This document shows positions 1-11,304 of a stretch of 64,000 nt of DNA, in pieces. Every line of letters begins with the position of its first letter. The first letter of the stretch is position 1. The translations under genes and the position numbers were made by a program. Source of the stretch: Marchantia polymorpha subsp. ruderalis (taxonomy: Eukaryota; Streptophyta; Marchantiopsida; Marchantiales; Marchantiaceae); the NCBI GenBank assembly GCA_037833965.1, contig AP031356.1:8082501-8146500 (forward strand), given 5' to 3'. A model generated the notes under the pieces. That model worked only from the letters and a program-made list of their open reading frames with translations, did no database searches and was not told the origin of the DNA.

Positions 1-2
1 GC

Positions 3-143
3 CTGGGGTTACGCAGCCGGTCGGAAGACTGGCAAGGTAGAGATAGTAAGCGGAGCAGTCCGGCGCGCAGGAGGCGCAGCACCGGATCTGCTGAGTGCAG
101 TAGAGTAGTTTGGTTTCGCGCAGATGCTGCGAGTGGTAGATAG
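3..143 (+). CDS. C-terminal tail of the LTR-encoded coiled-coil protein (partial)
   Basis: These 46 codons finish the family A U3 frame. They hold a basic tail (ARRRRSTGSAEC) followed by a short VVWFRADAA-like end. The same ending closes the frames at 3905-6478, 12672-15403 and 32719-35403, and SxGSAECSVAWFRAGV closes the related frame at 45926-49063. Function is unknown. The basic stretch could bind nucleic acid or act in nuclear import, which is inference. Confidence 0.6.
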   Translation: MGLRSRSEDWQGRDSKRSSPARRRRSTGSAECSRVVWFRADAASGR

Positions 144-176
144 GATAGCGTAGTGCTAGTTAGGATCTTTTGAGAG

Positions 177-205
177 TATAAAATAGATCAAGGCGTTTTG
201 CCTTG
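177..205 (+). promoter_or_regulatory. LTR core promoter: TATA box plus adjoining hairpin
   Basis: TATAAAAT at 177-184 is followed by the inverted repeat CAAGGC-GTTTT-GCCTTG at 189-205. The same pair recurs in every family A LTR read here, always just after the reading frame and before the R/U5 block. It therefore probably marks the U3/R border, with transcription starting shortly after the hairpin. Position and motif are seen; promoter use is inferred. Confidence 0.6.
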
Positions 206-1101
206 GGACTCTTCCAGTTTCGGAAGTGCAGATCAGGAACTCACTTTCTTGGCGTGTTTGTGCATTTGGTCCTGGCACCACGTAGAGAAGCTGCAGCATA
301 GCGAAGTTACTGTATGTTGTAGTTGAAGGCCTTCGGCTGAATGTTCAGAGCTCGCACCCGGTTAGAGACTTGAGTAGTGCGGATCTGCACCTGCGGGTGA
401 TTTCTGATGCTTAGAGCCGGCTGCGAGTTAGAGACTTGAACAGTTCCCCCTTACTCCTTCGAGTGACATATCCTGATTGTACTCCTACAGGAAGTTTCCC
501 CCGAATGCCAATGTGAAGTTTCATTACTTCGTGTAAACCTTGGTTTGTAATTCAGGTTGTGTGTGTGTTACTGGATCGTGTTTTCAGTAAGTTCTCAGTC
601 GGGTCTGCACTCCCTGCGTTTTGTGTGATAGTCGAGGGTGACGTCCACGGCGTACGTAGAGGCTTCGTTCCGAAGTGAGAAGTCCAGTCCGGGTACCCCC
701 GCTAGTTCCTGGCGGAAGGGCAGTAAAAGCCGGAGTGGGAGGCACTTCCTGCAGAACCTCTGAGTGAACTTACGAGACACTTTCCTCCTGAAATCCGAAG
801 CGGAGGTCCTGACCGACCTCCGAGTTGTGCTTTTTGCCAGTTTCAGGTGTGTGTGTGTGTGTGTGTTGAGTGACCAAGCTGTACCGTGCATCCTCCAAGC
901 ATCCTCCGAGTTGAGATCCTCCTCCGAGTCGAGCCTCCGAGTCGAGCACTGCAGTATTTCTGGGAGTGACAGTCGCCTAGAATTCAAACTCTACAAAAGT
1001 CTGTTAAACGTGACACTTTTACTCTGTGTGTTGCCTCTGTCCCTGTGGGTTCGATCTTTTTACCACCATACTGCAGTTTTAGCCTTTGGTGGGTTATTAC
1101 A

Positions 1102-1398
1102 TGACAACTTCCCATATGAAAGCATTCGTTTCCGGAAATCAATCGCTGTTTCCAAGAAAAAAATTTACATACAACGATTTTTCACTTGATTGTATCTTCA
1201 CTAACTTTTCGAAAATGCTTACTTTTAGATTTCCGTGACATAGGAAAAGCAATACATTAAAACTGATGAATATGTGATTATGAACCATGATGGTTACAAA
1301 ACTGGAGCATTTGACATAAAACACATGTCAATTGAAGGTTTCAACAATGCTAGTTCGTACCACTCAAGTGATATTTCTGATTGAACTTCATTAAAGAC
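1102..1398. other. Spacer between LTRs, no gene seen
   Basis: About 300 bases of AT-rich DNA with no convincing frame or RNA gene. The last five bases (AAGAC, 1394-1398) are the left target duplication of the family B solo LTR. Confidence 0.5.
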
Positions 1399-1791
1399 TG
1401 TGAGCACAAAATTGTGCTCACATGTCTTTTTAACCTTGTGAGAGTTAAAGTTTTAGATTTAAGCTCTTGCAAAATTATGCTCGGAGTTTTCTGGAAGTTT
1501 TGGTAAGATTAGGAGTTGGTGTAATAGCTAGTAGGCAAAGGTCCGGAACGGGGCTTTCAGGGCAGGGTCTCCGACGAAGAGCCTTCGGTGAAGTTCCTTC
1601 GGGGAAAGGCCTTCGGCGAAACTGTGAAACCCTCATAACGTTTTCAATGTGTGACTCCTTGACTCAGTTAGTGTCTCCTTGGAAAGAGCTCGCAACGCTC
1701 GTTCCAACGAGACCAAGAACTCTTCAAACGGATGAGGAATCACTGAGTTGTGAGTGTCGGAAGTTACTGATGGGAAGGGTTGAGGCAAGTC

Positions 1792-1861
1792 CGGCTGCGA
1801 ACGTCTCCGGCTGCGGACGTCTCCGGCTGCGAACGTCTCCGGCTGCGAACATCTCCGGCTT
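1792..1861 (+). repeat. 15-bp minisatellite in family B LTR (first array)
   Basis: About five tandem units close to CTCCGGCTGCGAACGT. The same array is present with different unit order and number at 43599-43690 and 57154-57255, so it changes faster than its surroundings. Confidence 0.75.
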
Positions 1862-2116
1862 CGGACGACTTCGCAACAATTGCGAGCAGGCCTTCGGCGA
1901 ACTCGGGGTCGGCGGACTCCGAGCCGGTGAACATCGTGCAAGGGCCATCGGCGAAACAGTAAACTCGGCATATCTTTTTCATTTGTTAACGGTTTGACTT
2001 GATTAGGGTCTTGTTGGAAAGAACTCGCGACGCTCGTTCCAACGAGACCAAGAACTCTTCAAACGGATAAGGCGTCACTGAGTTATGAGCGTCGAAAGCG
2101 GCAGATAGGGTAGGAC

Positions 2117-2181
2117 AACATCCAACCGGAAGACATCCAACCGGAAAACATCCAACCGGAAGACATCAAACCGGCGAACAT
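2117..2181 (+). repeat. 15-bp minisatellite in family B LTR (second array)
   Basis: Roughly four units of ACATCCAACCGGAAG. In the younger LTRs this array is longer and changes along its length into units like CACTCGCGGTCGGAG (about 43933-44053 and 57488-57630). Confidence 0.75.
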
Positions 2182-2949
2182 TGTGCCGGCGCCTTCGGCG
2201 ATAACAGGTAACAGGCCTTCGGCGGTGTGCCTTCGGCTAAGGGTAAAACCAGCATAACTTTCGCAATTCGTAACGGTTTGACTCAGTTAGGGTCTCGTTG
2301 GAAAGAGCTCGACCTGCTCGTTCCAACGAGCCCACGAACTTGTGAAACAGAGCTAGGGTCTGTGAGTTATGGGTGTCGGGAGTGACTGTTATGGATAAGC
2401 AAAGGTGTGGTCGTGCGTCTTCTGCGGGTGGATGCCTTCGGCGGTGCGCGAAAGAAGATCCCCTCCGGCGGATATCGGGTGGTCAGGATGTAGAATGCAC
2501 AGGTGTGGCGGCGACGGTGCATGTAGTCACGAAAGGGGAGTAGGCAGCTACCCATCATTGCGAGTGTTGCATTTTCAGGCGGGCTGTGTGTGTCTCGGCC
2601 TTGAACTTCGAAGTGGGGAGTTCGGCCTGGGAACGGAGAGCTGGTGGTGTGCGTGTGTGGAGACGGAAGTGGTGAGAATTAGGAGGGGAGTGTGGAGAGT
2701 TCGAAGTAGGAGGAAGCAAACTCTCGTGGGTGGAGAGTCGTATTAGAGAGTGAAATTTGAGTGGGATCTGAGATTGAAGTGTAACATCTGTGAGTGGGAT
2801 CTGAGATCAGAGTGGAAGATCTGAGAATGGGAGCTGAGAGTGAAGTGAAATCCGAGACTGAGATCTGACAGTCGGAATCTGAATTTGACACTGAAAAGGC
2901 AAAGTTGAATCTGAGAGAGGAATCTGGTGGGGTCTGAAGGTGGAAGCTG

Positions 2950-5900
2950 TGTAATAACCCACCAAAGGCTAAAACTGCAGTATGGTGGTAAAAAGATCGA
3001 ACCCACAGGGACAGAGGCAACACACAGAGTAAAAGTGTCACATTTAACAGACTTTTGGTAGAGTTTGAATTCTAGGCGACTGTCACTCCCAGAAATACTG
3101 CAGTGCTCGACTCGGAGGCTCGACTCGGAGGAGGATCTCAACTCGGAGGATGCTCGGAGGATGCACGGTACAGCTTGGTCACTCAACACACACACACACA
3201 CCTGAAACTGGCAAAAAGCACAACTCGGAGGTCGGTCAGGACCTCCGCTTCGGATTTCAGGAGGAAAGTGTCTCGCAAGTTCACTCAGAGGTTCTGCAGG
3301 AAGTGCCTCCCACTCCGGCTTTTACTGCCCTTCCGCCAGGAACTAGCGGGGGTACCCGGACTGGACTTCTCACTTCGGAACGAAGCCTCTACGTACGCCG
3401 TGGACGTCACCCTCGACTATCACACAAAACGCAGGGAGTGCAGACCCGACTGAGAACTTACTGAAAACACGATCCAGTAACACACACACAACCTGAATTA
3501 CAAACCAAGGTTTACACGAAGTAATGAAACTTCACATTGGCATTCAGGGAAACTTCCCGTAGGAGTACAATCAGGATATGTCACTCGAAGGAGTAAGGGG
3601 GAACTGTTCAAGTATCTAACTCGCAGCCGGCTCTGAGTATCAGAAATCACCCGCAGGTGCAGATCCGCACTACTCAAGTCTCTAACCGGGTACTAGCTCT
3701 GAACATTCAGCCGAAGGCCTTCAACTACAACATACGGTAACTTCGCTATGCTGCAGCTTCTCTACGTGGTGCCAGGACCAAAATGCACAAACACGCCAAG
3801 AAAGTGAGTTCCTGATCTGCACTTCCGAAACTGGAAGAGTCCCAAGGCAAAACGCCTTGATCTACTTTATACTCTTAAAAGATCCTAACTAGCACTACGC
3901 TATCCTATCTACCACTCGCAGCATCTGCGCGAAACCAAACTACTCTACTGCACTCAGCAGATCCGGTGCTGCGCCTCCTGCGCGCCGGACTGCTCCGCTT
4001 ACTGTCTCTACCTTGCCAGTCTTCCGACCGGCTGCGTAACCCCAGGCGTCGGAGCGCTGCAGTGACTTCCGACTGCAAGTGCGCCATAGTGTCGCACGCA
4101 CCCGACAAGAAAGTTTCTAATTTTCTTGCCACTCGCCGCCGACTCCGACTGTCACCTTCCGTCAAGGCCGCCGCCCGAAGCTCGAACTCCCGGAGTGTAA
4201 CCCTCTCTTGAGCTGCCACCTCCCAATGGGTGTATCCGTTTAGACAACGAGTCACCCGTGCCGCCAACTCTCCTCGTGCCCTGCAGCTGCTCTCCACCTC
4301 TGCCAGCTGCATTTCTAAATCCGCACGTTGTGCCCTCAAATCCGAGCACTCGGTTTGCAAGTTGCACAACAACTCCTCATCCTCCTTGCGGGCTCTTTGA
4401 CTTTCCTCTAAGGCGCGCGTCTGGCGCGCAAGCTCGGCTGCTAGGACTTTGTTCTGTCTCCGCTCCTCCTGCAGTTCCGACTCGATCTTTGCCCGTATTA
4501 GTTCGGCCCCCGCCTGACTCTTCGTCGCCGCATCCTCCTTCTGCTGCTGCAAGGCTTGGTACAGCTTCTGGGTGACCGCCAGGTGTTGTCGGAGGGCGGT
4601 GTTCCTTTCCACATATACTTGGCAACTAGAGGCCCACTTTGCCACCTTGATCCTCGTCCTTCGCCTGATAGTCTCCACATAAGACTGCGGTTTTAAGGCA
4701 CTTCCGTATTTGGATGTCTTGCGATCCAGATATCGCAGGAGTGGAACTATCTGTTCGCACAGCACCCCTGTTGGCGTTTTCTGCACCGAATCCTCTTCTT
4801 GCTCTTCCGAGCTCGTCTCATCCTCAGTCTCGAGGATCTCAGTCGCCACCGAATCCCTTGGCGACTCCCTGGAACTGTGGCGCGCAGCAGCTTCCGCTGC
4901 GACTGCTGCTCCACTGCCTGCTAAAATATCCAGGGCAGTGGGAGATCCCACTGCTTGAGCCCCTGTTCCGGCTCGATCTTCGGTTTGTGAAGGGGTCGAC
5001 GCCGCAGTGACTTTTGTCACTCTTGCACCGCCCGCTTCTGCTGCCTGTCCTTCCGGCGCAATCTGCGCGGAAGGTGTCCTTGCTGAAGGTGCGTCCGCCG
5101 AAGGCGTCCGCACACTGGTCGTTGGCCCCATCCGTCTCGCAGTCGGCGAGTCCGGCTGACTCTCTGTTGTCCGACTCGCAGTCGGCCGACCAGCAGTTGT
5201 CCGACTGGGAGTCGGATACACCCTGCGCGTCTTGACTCCACTTGGCCTGCTTGTTGGGGGCGTTCTTCCAGAAGTGCCTTCCGCCGAAGACGACCCTCTG
5301 AGGGTTGTTGGCTCGTCAGCCAAACTCTCTTCTGCTTCCGGTCTGCTGTCCGGTTCAACGCGCCGTTCAGTTGGCCTTCCTTCCGCTTGTCGACCTTCAG
5401 TCATCCGACTCGCAGTCGGCCGGCTGTCAGTCCGTCCATCTCCTCCCGAAGGCCGTGGTGCCTTCTGTGCAGAGGTTTCTGCCGTCTTCCCTAGGACCTG
5501 AGCAATTATCTCTTCCTGTGTGAGATTCCGCCGGGTCGGAGTTCGCCTGGTCTCCTCAGTAACAGTTGGCATTCTGCGTGCCCTCTGTTTTGGTCGACTG
5601 TGAGGCTCGGGGGTGGGCCGACCACGAGTCGGCGCAGCTGGTACTTCCGGCTGCCTGTCCTAAGGTCTCTCATCCCACTTCCGCTTGCGCGGAATGCGCT
5701 CACTTCGACGTTCTTCTGCTGCTCTGGCTGGAGCCGGAGCCGGAGGCGTACTGGCAGGTTCCTCGTCCGGATCCGTGTCTACTTCGGCCTCCCTCGAATA
5801 TCTACCTGGATAAGACCGGCTCAGCTGCGGAAACCGAGTTTTCTCAGCATTCGTCAAACATCCCATCGCCCGGTAAAACACGATTAAGTAAGGCGATAGA

Positions 5901-7813
5901 TGATTGAGCGTTCCTCCCCTCTCTTCTTGCGCATGTTGGCGCGTCACCTTCCACAGGAGCCGTGCCCAATGCACCGGAGCTCCTGACAACACTAGCTCCA
6001 CGAACTCTACCTGCCAACCATGCATGTAAGCGGTCTTGGTCGGCTGCAATATCTGCAGCAATGCTGTCGCGACATTTCTCCGCAATCGATCCTTGTAATC
6101 CCGAGTCCGGAAACCGTTCTTGGGATGTCTAGCCACCTTGAAGAGCTCATTGTAAGAGACTTCTTCCTCCTGGGACACTTTCACGCTGTCGGCCTCGAAG
6201 AGGAGATCCCCTTCCTCGCCGGCACACCTGCCCAACACCTGCGCCCAATTGCAAATGTCCCATCTCTCTGGGTGTGGGCGAAATCCGCGAGAAGGCTTGT
6301 GTCTCTCTTGCAGATACTCGCGCACCATCTCCGGACACGTCCAATTCCACCCCCAGAGGAGAAAATCGAGCTTCAGCCTCGTCAGCACATCTTGAAATGC
6401 GCGTAGACCGATCTGCGGCACCCTGAGTGGAGACACTCGCAGTTGGGGAACCTTCGACATTGCGTTGCCTGCACACACAAACGTTCTCCCTTTCGCTCAC
6501 TCTCTCACAATCGCCACTGCGCGTCGGCCACTCAAGCACGGACTGCTCACTCTCTCTGCGCTCGTTCAAGATCGCTACTCCAATTCTTTCAAGGTCCGCC
6601 AAGATCCTTGCGCACTCGTCTCCGCCCTCTCTACTCTCACTGCAGGTCGCTCCGCCCTTGCGCGTAATCTTGGAACTGGAAATCGCAAAGTCAAGAATGA
6701 GAGAATGAGACTGGAGCGCAGTCTTTTCTTCTCCGATTTCAAGAACGTCCAACGTTCTTACTGGTTGCAACGTACGCAGCCGGCTATACGGCTTAACGGT
6801 TCGCCCTTTGCATGCGCGAATTCACGTCTCCGCATTGCGCGCATTCGCATGCTTAAACGTTGAATTCTCCCGCCGCCGCCACCTTCCGGACTCGAGTCCG
6901 CTGCAGGGTATACGTCGGCCCTGTTGTCTTTTCCTAACCCGCCCTTCTCCGGAGGCGTGTCGCCGCTGGTGCGTTCATTATCCGTCGGCGCCTTGCTGGA
7001 GGCGCACATCCAGCCGGAGCGAATTACGCCGGCGCGCAGTCGTACCGCCTATTTTGTCCTTTATGCCTCGTCCGTTGCTGCCAGCGCATATCCGTCAGCG
7101 CAACTCATGCCAGCGCATCCGGCCGTCAGCGCCACGTCGGAGGCGTACATCCGACCGGCGCTTTCCTTCCATGAACAGCCGCCAAGGGCGCTTCCGACTC
7201 TGAGTTGGTTTCCTCCTGTGAGCGCGTGATTCCGCCGAAGGCGCATCGCCGAGGGCGTACGGGAATCCTTTCCGGCTGTGAACCCTAGCGCGAACGGCGC
7301 ATGTCCGGCTACGAGTTTTCCGACGCTCATAACTTCTCCATTCCTGATCCATCTCCGGCGCTCTTGGACTCGTTAGAACGAGCGTCCCGAGCTCTTTCTA
7401 ATGCAACTTCAACCAACTGGATCTACCGTGTATCCCGAGTGTTATGAAGGTTTTCCCTTTCCGCGCTAGCGGCGCTTCGCCGAAGGCGCACTCATGGTCG
7501 GATGCCTTTAGAGGTCCGGGCCCTTCTCCTGACGTCTTTAGCAAAACCTCCTCCTGAGGTGTCTGCGCCGGAAGCGTAGCTTCCTTATACGCTAGAGGCG
7601 CGTGAGTAGAGACACCTCAAAAAGAAGTTTTTGCCGAAGGCGCCGAAGACGTTGGCGTTGGTACATCCGACTACGTGATTCTTTGTGCCCTCGTGACGAT
7701 CTCATCAATCCACTCTATTTAGCGTACCCTTCTCTAGCTACAAACACTGCTTTGGTACTAGTTTTCTAAAATTGTTTAAATTCTGAAAAAAAAACAAAAA
7801 GTGTGTTACCACA
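2950..7813 (-). mobile_element. Complete family A long LTR (solo), reversed
   Basis: The plus strand starts TGTAATAACCCACC and ends GTTACCACA, so the element's own 5' end (TGTGGTAACACAC) is at 7813. The direct repeat AGCTG flanks it (2945-2949 and 7814-7818), and the family B LTR resumes in register on both sides. Length is 4864 bp. In its own sense the order is about 1.3 kb of GC-rich U3, the coiled-coil reading frame, the TATA/hairpin, and R/U5 with a CA/TG run. With no interior attached it reads as a solo LTR. It inserted after the family B LTR was in place. Confidence 0.9.
3905..6478 (-). pseudogene. U3 reading frame of family A LTR, decayed copy
   Basis: This copy encodes the family A LTR protein. 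At its beginning is the conserved N-terminal domain (starting MSKVPQLRV, with LLWGWNW, LGRCAG, FRTRDYKDR, GGTLNHLSPYLI). A linker rich in Ser, Thr, Pro and Arg (PTASRTT, PSAD-type repeats) follows, then an acidic patch (ETEDETSSEEQEE), LLRYLDRKTSKY, and a coiled coil of about 200 residues ending in a basic tail. It keeps nearly the full layout of the frame at 45926-49063 but is broken, with about one or two breaks. The subfamily differs from the 44680 copy. It is a fossil copy of a protein of unknown function. Confidence 0.75.
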
Positions 7814-8151
7814 AGCTGAGAAATCGACACTGAGGTCTGAGTAGAAATTGGGAGTGGGACTGGGATCTAGGAAAGCCCACAGCGGCTGTAGTGTTGAGGA
7901 AGTCACCCAGAGTTGGGTTAGATCTTTATGTAACAAAGAGCTTGTCTGATGCTCTTGTGAAAATCGCAGAACGCAAGTTATTATTTTCAGTTCTGGATAA
8001 TTTGTCTGTGAAAGAGCAAGTGTTCATGATCTCGTTGTCTTGGATACACTGTGAGTACATGGCTTGTGATCAGCGAAGTTAGATTATGGGAGCTCGAACC
8101 CCCACCTGGACTACAAACGCTGAAGGGTGGGAAGGTTCGGCTCACAAAGAC

Positions 8152-9153
8152 ATTTGCTCATCCCACATGAAATGAGAAGAACGTGTAAGAAACCTCATTA
8201 TGGAAAGTAATTGAATCTCTCGTGAATTTACAATTTCTCATAACATGCTAGAGAAACATTGTTATATTTTTACAATAAATTCCAATGTAAAATGATCATG
8301 CATAATTATGCTTTATGCATAATCCTCATTTTTGTTCATTATTTACTCTATTAGGTGTTCTAATGTACATAACTATAATAATGTGTTTGATTCAGAAAAA
8401 GATTACATAGATTATTAAAAAAAATCACTAGAACTTAGCAAGGTTTTGAAAAAAATTTGTGAAAAGAGGATGACGATAGAATAAAACATGAAGTTCTTTA
8501 CTGCTATGATAACTTTCATGATTTAAAGAGAAATTTGGAATCATTTAATTTCCAAGTCATTTGGAATTGATTTTATAATTTAACTTCATTCATCAAATGT
8601 ATCAAACAAACGTTTGTTGAGAGTAACATGTATATTAAAATAATTTTTCATTAAAAAACAATGAAATGGATTTACATGTAACTAAACAATATTAAATATT
8701 ATAGTTGATTTCTCTAGTTCACACATATCCACAAAATTCCATTCGAACATATTTTTATAACAATCATCGATATACGAGAGCTTGATCGGGCTGTATCTGC
8801 TTCAAGATATTATCAAGCAGATACAATCTTCTCATCCTCTTGGACCATTCAGTAATTTACCCCTTTCGTCGCTGATCTCCTACGTAGCACAACGTATCCA
8901 CCTGCTGGGCGAGTTAAACTGAAAGTAGCATCCGGGTGACCAGCGATCAACCTGGGTCAAGAGATGGCTTCTCTTTCAATCCATGCTGGATTTTGACTGT
9001 TCTGACTGATGTGACTCTGTCTACATCTATAGTAGTGACGCATGTTGGGGAACAAAATCTGCGCAACTTGAACGCTGATTTCAATTGTTTTTAAAAAATT
9101 GAGATAAGGCCTGTGCTAAAACTTTTTAATAATGTGCTTTGCCCTTGTAAGTC
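8152..9153. other. AT-rich intergenic DNA, no gene seen
   Basis: About 1 kb of low-GC sequence between the solo family B LTR and the next family A LTR. No convincing coding frame is present. A perfect 11-bp inverted repeat (TGTATCTGCTT at 8792-8802, AAGCAGATACA at 8815-8825) is the only local structure noticed. The contrast in base composition with the GC-rich LTRs on both sides suggests this is the older host background. Confidence 0.5.
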
Positions 9154-10751
9154 TGTGGTAACACACTTTTTGTTTTTTTCAGAAATTAAACAATTTTAGA
9201 AAACTAGTACCGAAGCAGTGCTTGTAGTTAGAAAAGGGTACGTTAAAAAGAGTGGATTGATGAGATCATCACGAGGACACGAAGAATCACGTAGTCGGAT
9301 GTACCAACGCCAATGTCTTCGGCGCCTTCGGCAAAAGCTCCTTTTCTGAGGTGTCTCTACTCACGCGCCTCCAGCGTATAAGGAAGCTACGCTTCCGGCG
9401 GAGACACCTCAGGAGGAGGTTTTACTAAAGACGTCAGGAGAAGGGCCCGAACCTCTGAAGGCGTCCGACCATGAGTGCGCCTTCGGCGATGCGCCGCTAG
9501 CGCGGAAAGGGAAAACCTTCATAACGATCGGAATACACGGTAGATCCAATTGGTTGAAGTCTCATTAGAAAAAGCTCGGGACGCTCGTTCTAACGAGCCC
9601 AAGAGCGTTGGAGATGGATCAGGGACGGAGAAGTTATGAGCGTCGGAAAACTCGTAGCCGGACATGCGCCGTTCACGCTAGGGTTCACAGCTGGAAAGGA
9701 TCCCCGTATGCCCTCGGCGATGCGCCTTCGGCGGATGTAATAACCCACCAAAGGCTAAAACTGCAGTATGGTGGTAAAAAGATCGAACCCACAGGGACAG
9801 AGGCAACACACAGAGTAAAAGTGTCACATTTAACAGACTTTTGGTAGAGTTTGAATTCTAGGCGACTGTCACTCCCAGAAATACTGCAGTGCTCGACTCG
9901 GAGGCTCGACTCGGAGGAGGATCTCAACTCGGAGGATTCTCGGAGGATGCACGGTACAGCTTGGTCACTCAACACACACACACACACCTGAAACTGGCAA
10001 AAAGCACAACTCGGAGGTCGGTCAGGACCTCCGCTTCGGATTTCAGGAGGAAAGTGTCTCGCAAGTTCACTCAGAGGTTCTGCAGGAAGTGCCTCCCACT
10101 CCGGCTTTTACTGCCCTTCCGCCAGGAACTAGCGGGGGTACCCGGACTGGACTTCTCACTTCGGAACGAAGCCTCTACGTACGCCGTGGACGTCACCCTC
10201 GACTATCACACAAAACGCAGGGAGTGCAGACCCGACTGAGAACTTACTGAAAACACGATCCAGTAACACACACACAACCTGAATTACAAACCAAGGTTTA
10301 CACGAAGTAATGAAACTTCACATTGGCATTCAGGGGAAACTTCCCGTAGGAGTACAATCAGGATATGTCACTCGAAGGAGTAAGGGGGAACTGTTCAAGT
10401 CTCTAACTCGCAGCCGGCTCTGAGCATCAGAAATCACCCGCAGGTGCAGATCCGCACTACTCAAGTCTCTAACCGGGTGCGAGCTCTGAACATTCAGCCG
10501 AAGGCCTTCAACTACAACATACGGTAACTTCGCTATGCTGCAGCTTCTCTACGTGGTGCCAGGACCAAAATGCACAAACACGCCAAGAAAGTGAGTTCCT
10601 GATCTGCACTTCCGAAACTGGAAGAGTCAAAAGGCAAAACGCCTTGAACTACTTTATACCTTCTAAGGTCCTAACTAACACTACACTACCCGCTAGGGTG
10701 CGAGCCGCAACAGATCCTACACCTGAGAAGTCGGCGGCTACCTTCCCCTCT

Positions 10752-10799
10752 AACTTACAACCTAAATCTAACCCTAACCCTAAATCTAAATCCTAAGCC
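10752..10799. repeat. Telomere-like CCTAAA stretch inside short LTR
   Basis: Interspersed CCTAAAT and AACCCTA units, close to the plant telomere repeat CCCTAAA. The same stretch occurs in the short LTRs near 28715-28760 and, reversed, at 30395-30435. It belongs to the element and does not mark a chromosome end. Confidence 0.5.
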
Positions 10800-11304
10800 T
10801 ACTGTACAGAGCCGCCAGCGTCTTTACATCCGAGATCTGAGGCTGAATATGTGCAGGCATGCGTGGCCGACCGAGATCAACGGTCCCACCAAATTTCAGA
10901 TCCATCCGACCGTCCATCGCAAAGATATGGACTCCGCAAGATCTCTGAACCGCATCCGGTTTGCCGACCTTGAGTTCGCCGACTCCGAGTTTGCCGACTT
11001 GAAGTTCGCCGACCTCGAGTTCGCCGACTCCGAGTTCTCCGAAGGCGTTGACCGCCGAAGACGCACTTCCGCATCTTTGCATATTTGTAACAGTCACTCC
11101 CGACACCCATAACTCACAGATCCTTGATCCGTTTCAAGAGTTCTTGGGCTCGTTGGAACGAGCGCGTCGAGCTCTTTCTAACGAGACCCTAATTGAGTCA
11201 AACCGTTACGAGTTGAAAGAGTTATGCCGGTTTTATCCTTGGCCGAAGGCACACTGTCAAAGGCTTGTTATCTGTTATCGCCGAAGGCGCCCGCACGATG
11301 TTTC

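Larger units (their letters stand above)
1..1101 (+). mobile_element. Family A LTR, 3' part (cut by window edge)
   Basis: This is the downstream end of a long family A LTR: the tail of the U3 reading frame, a TATA box, the R/U5 region with a (TG)n run at about 850-866, and the terminal GGTGGGTTATTACA. It matches the ends of the copies at 9154-16473, 44680-50073 and 58224-63599, and the reversed copies at 2950 and 37676. The last base is set by comparison with copies flanked by target duplications. The upstream end lies outside the window, so its insertion duplication cannot be seen. It is a retroelement fossil. Confidence 0.85.
1399..8146 (+). mobile_element. Solo LTR of family B, with a nested family A LTR
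   Basis: It starts TGTGAGCAC and ends GGCTCACA, and is flanked by the direct repeat AAGAC (1394-1398 and 8147-8151). No internal region is attached, so this is a solo LTR left by recombination between the two LTRs of one element. Removing the nested insertion (2950-7813 plus one duplication copy) leaves about 1.88 kb, close to the 1.94 kb of the LTR at 43210-50551. Inside are three copies of a hairpin-bearing module (near 1669, 2006 and 2290) and two 15-bp minisatellites. It is more diverged from the LTRs at 43210 and 56765 than those are from each other, so it is older. Confidence 0.9.

Noticed and set aside
595-987. Frames of about 100-150 codons across R/U5 (seen again at 2743-3453, 9685-10239 and 15923-16510)
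   Set aside because: They recur only because R/U5 recurs; they run over the TG/CA microsatellite on both strands and show no domain.
1784-1862. Minisatellite as a CRISPR array
   Set aside because: Units are 15 bp, contiguous and without spacers; no cas-like genes are present.
1467-1997. 176-codon frame in the family B LTR (also 43278-43757 and 56833-57360)
   Set aside because: Its open part depends on 15-bp arrays and GC-rich repeats and its ends change between copies; no conserved protein is evident.
2950-7813. Family A units as TIR DNA transposons (TGTGGTAACACAC against TGTAATAACCCAC)
   Set aside because: The ends are imperfectly inverted, but TG...CA ends, 5-bp duplications and a polypurine tract next to an integrase at 36477 fit LTRs better. 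No transposase is encoded.
8792-8860. Hairpin as a Helitron 3' end
   Set aside because: No CTRR follows at the expected distance and no matching 5' TC end was found.
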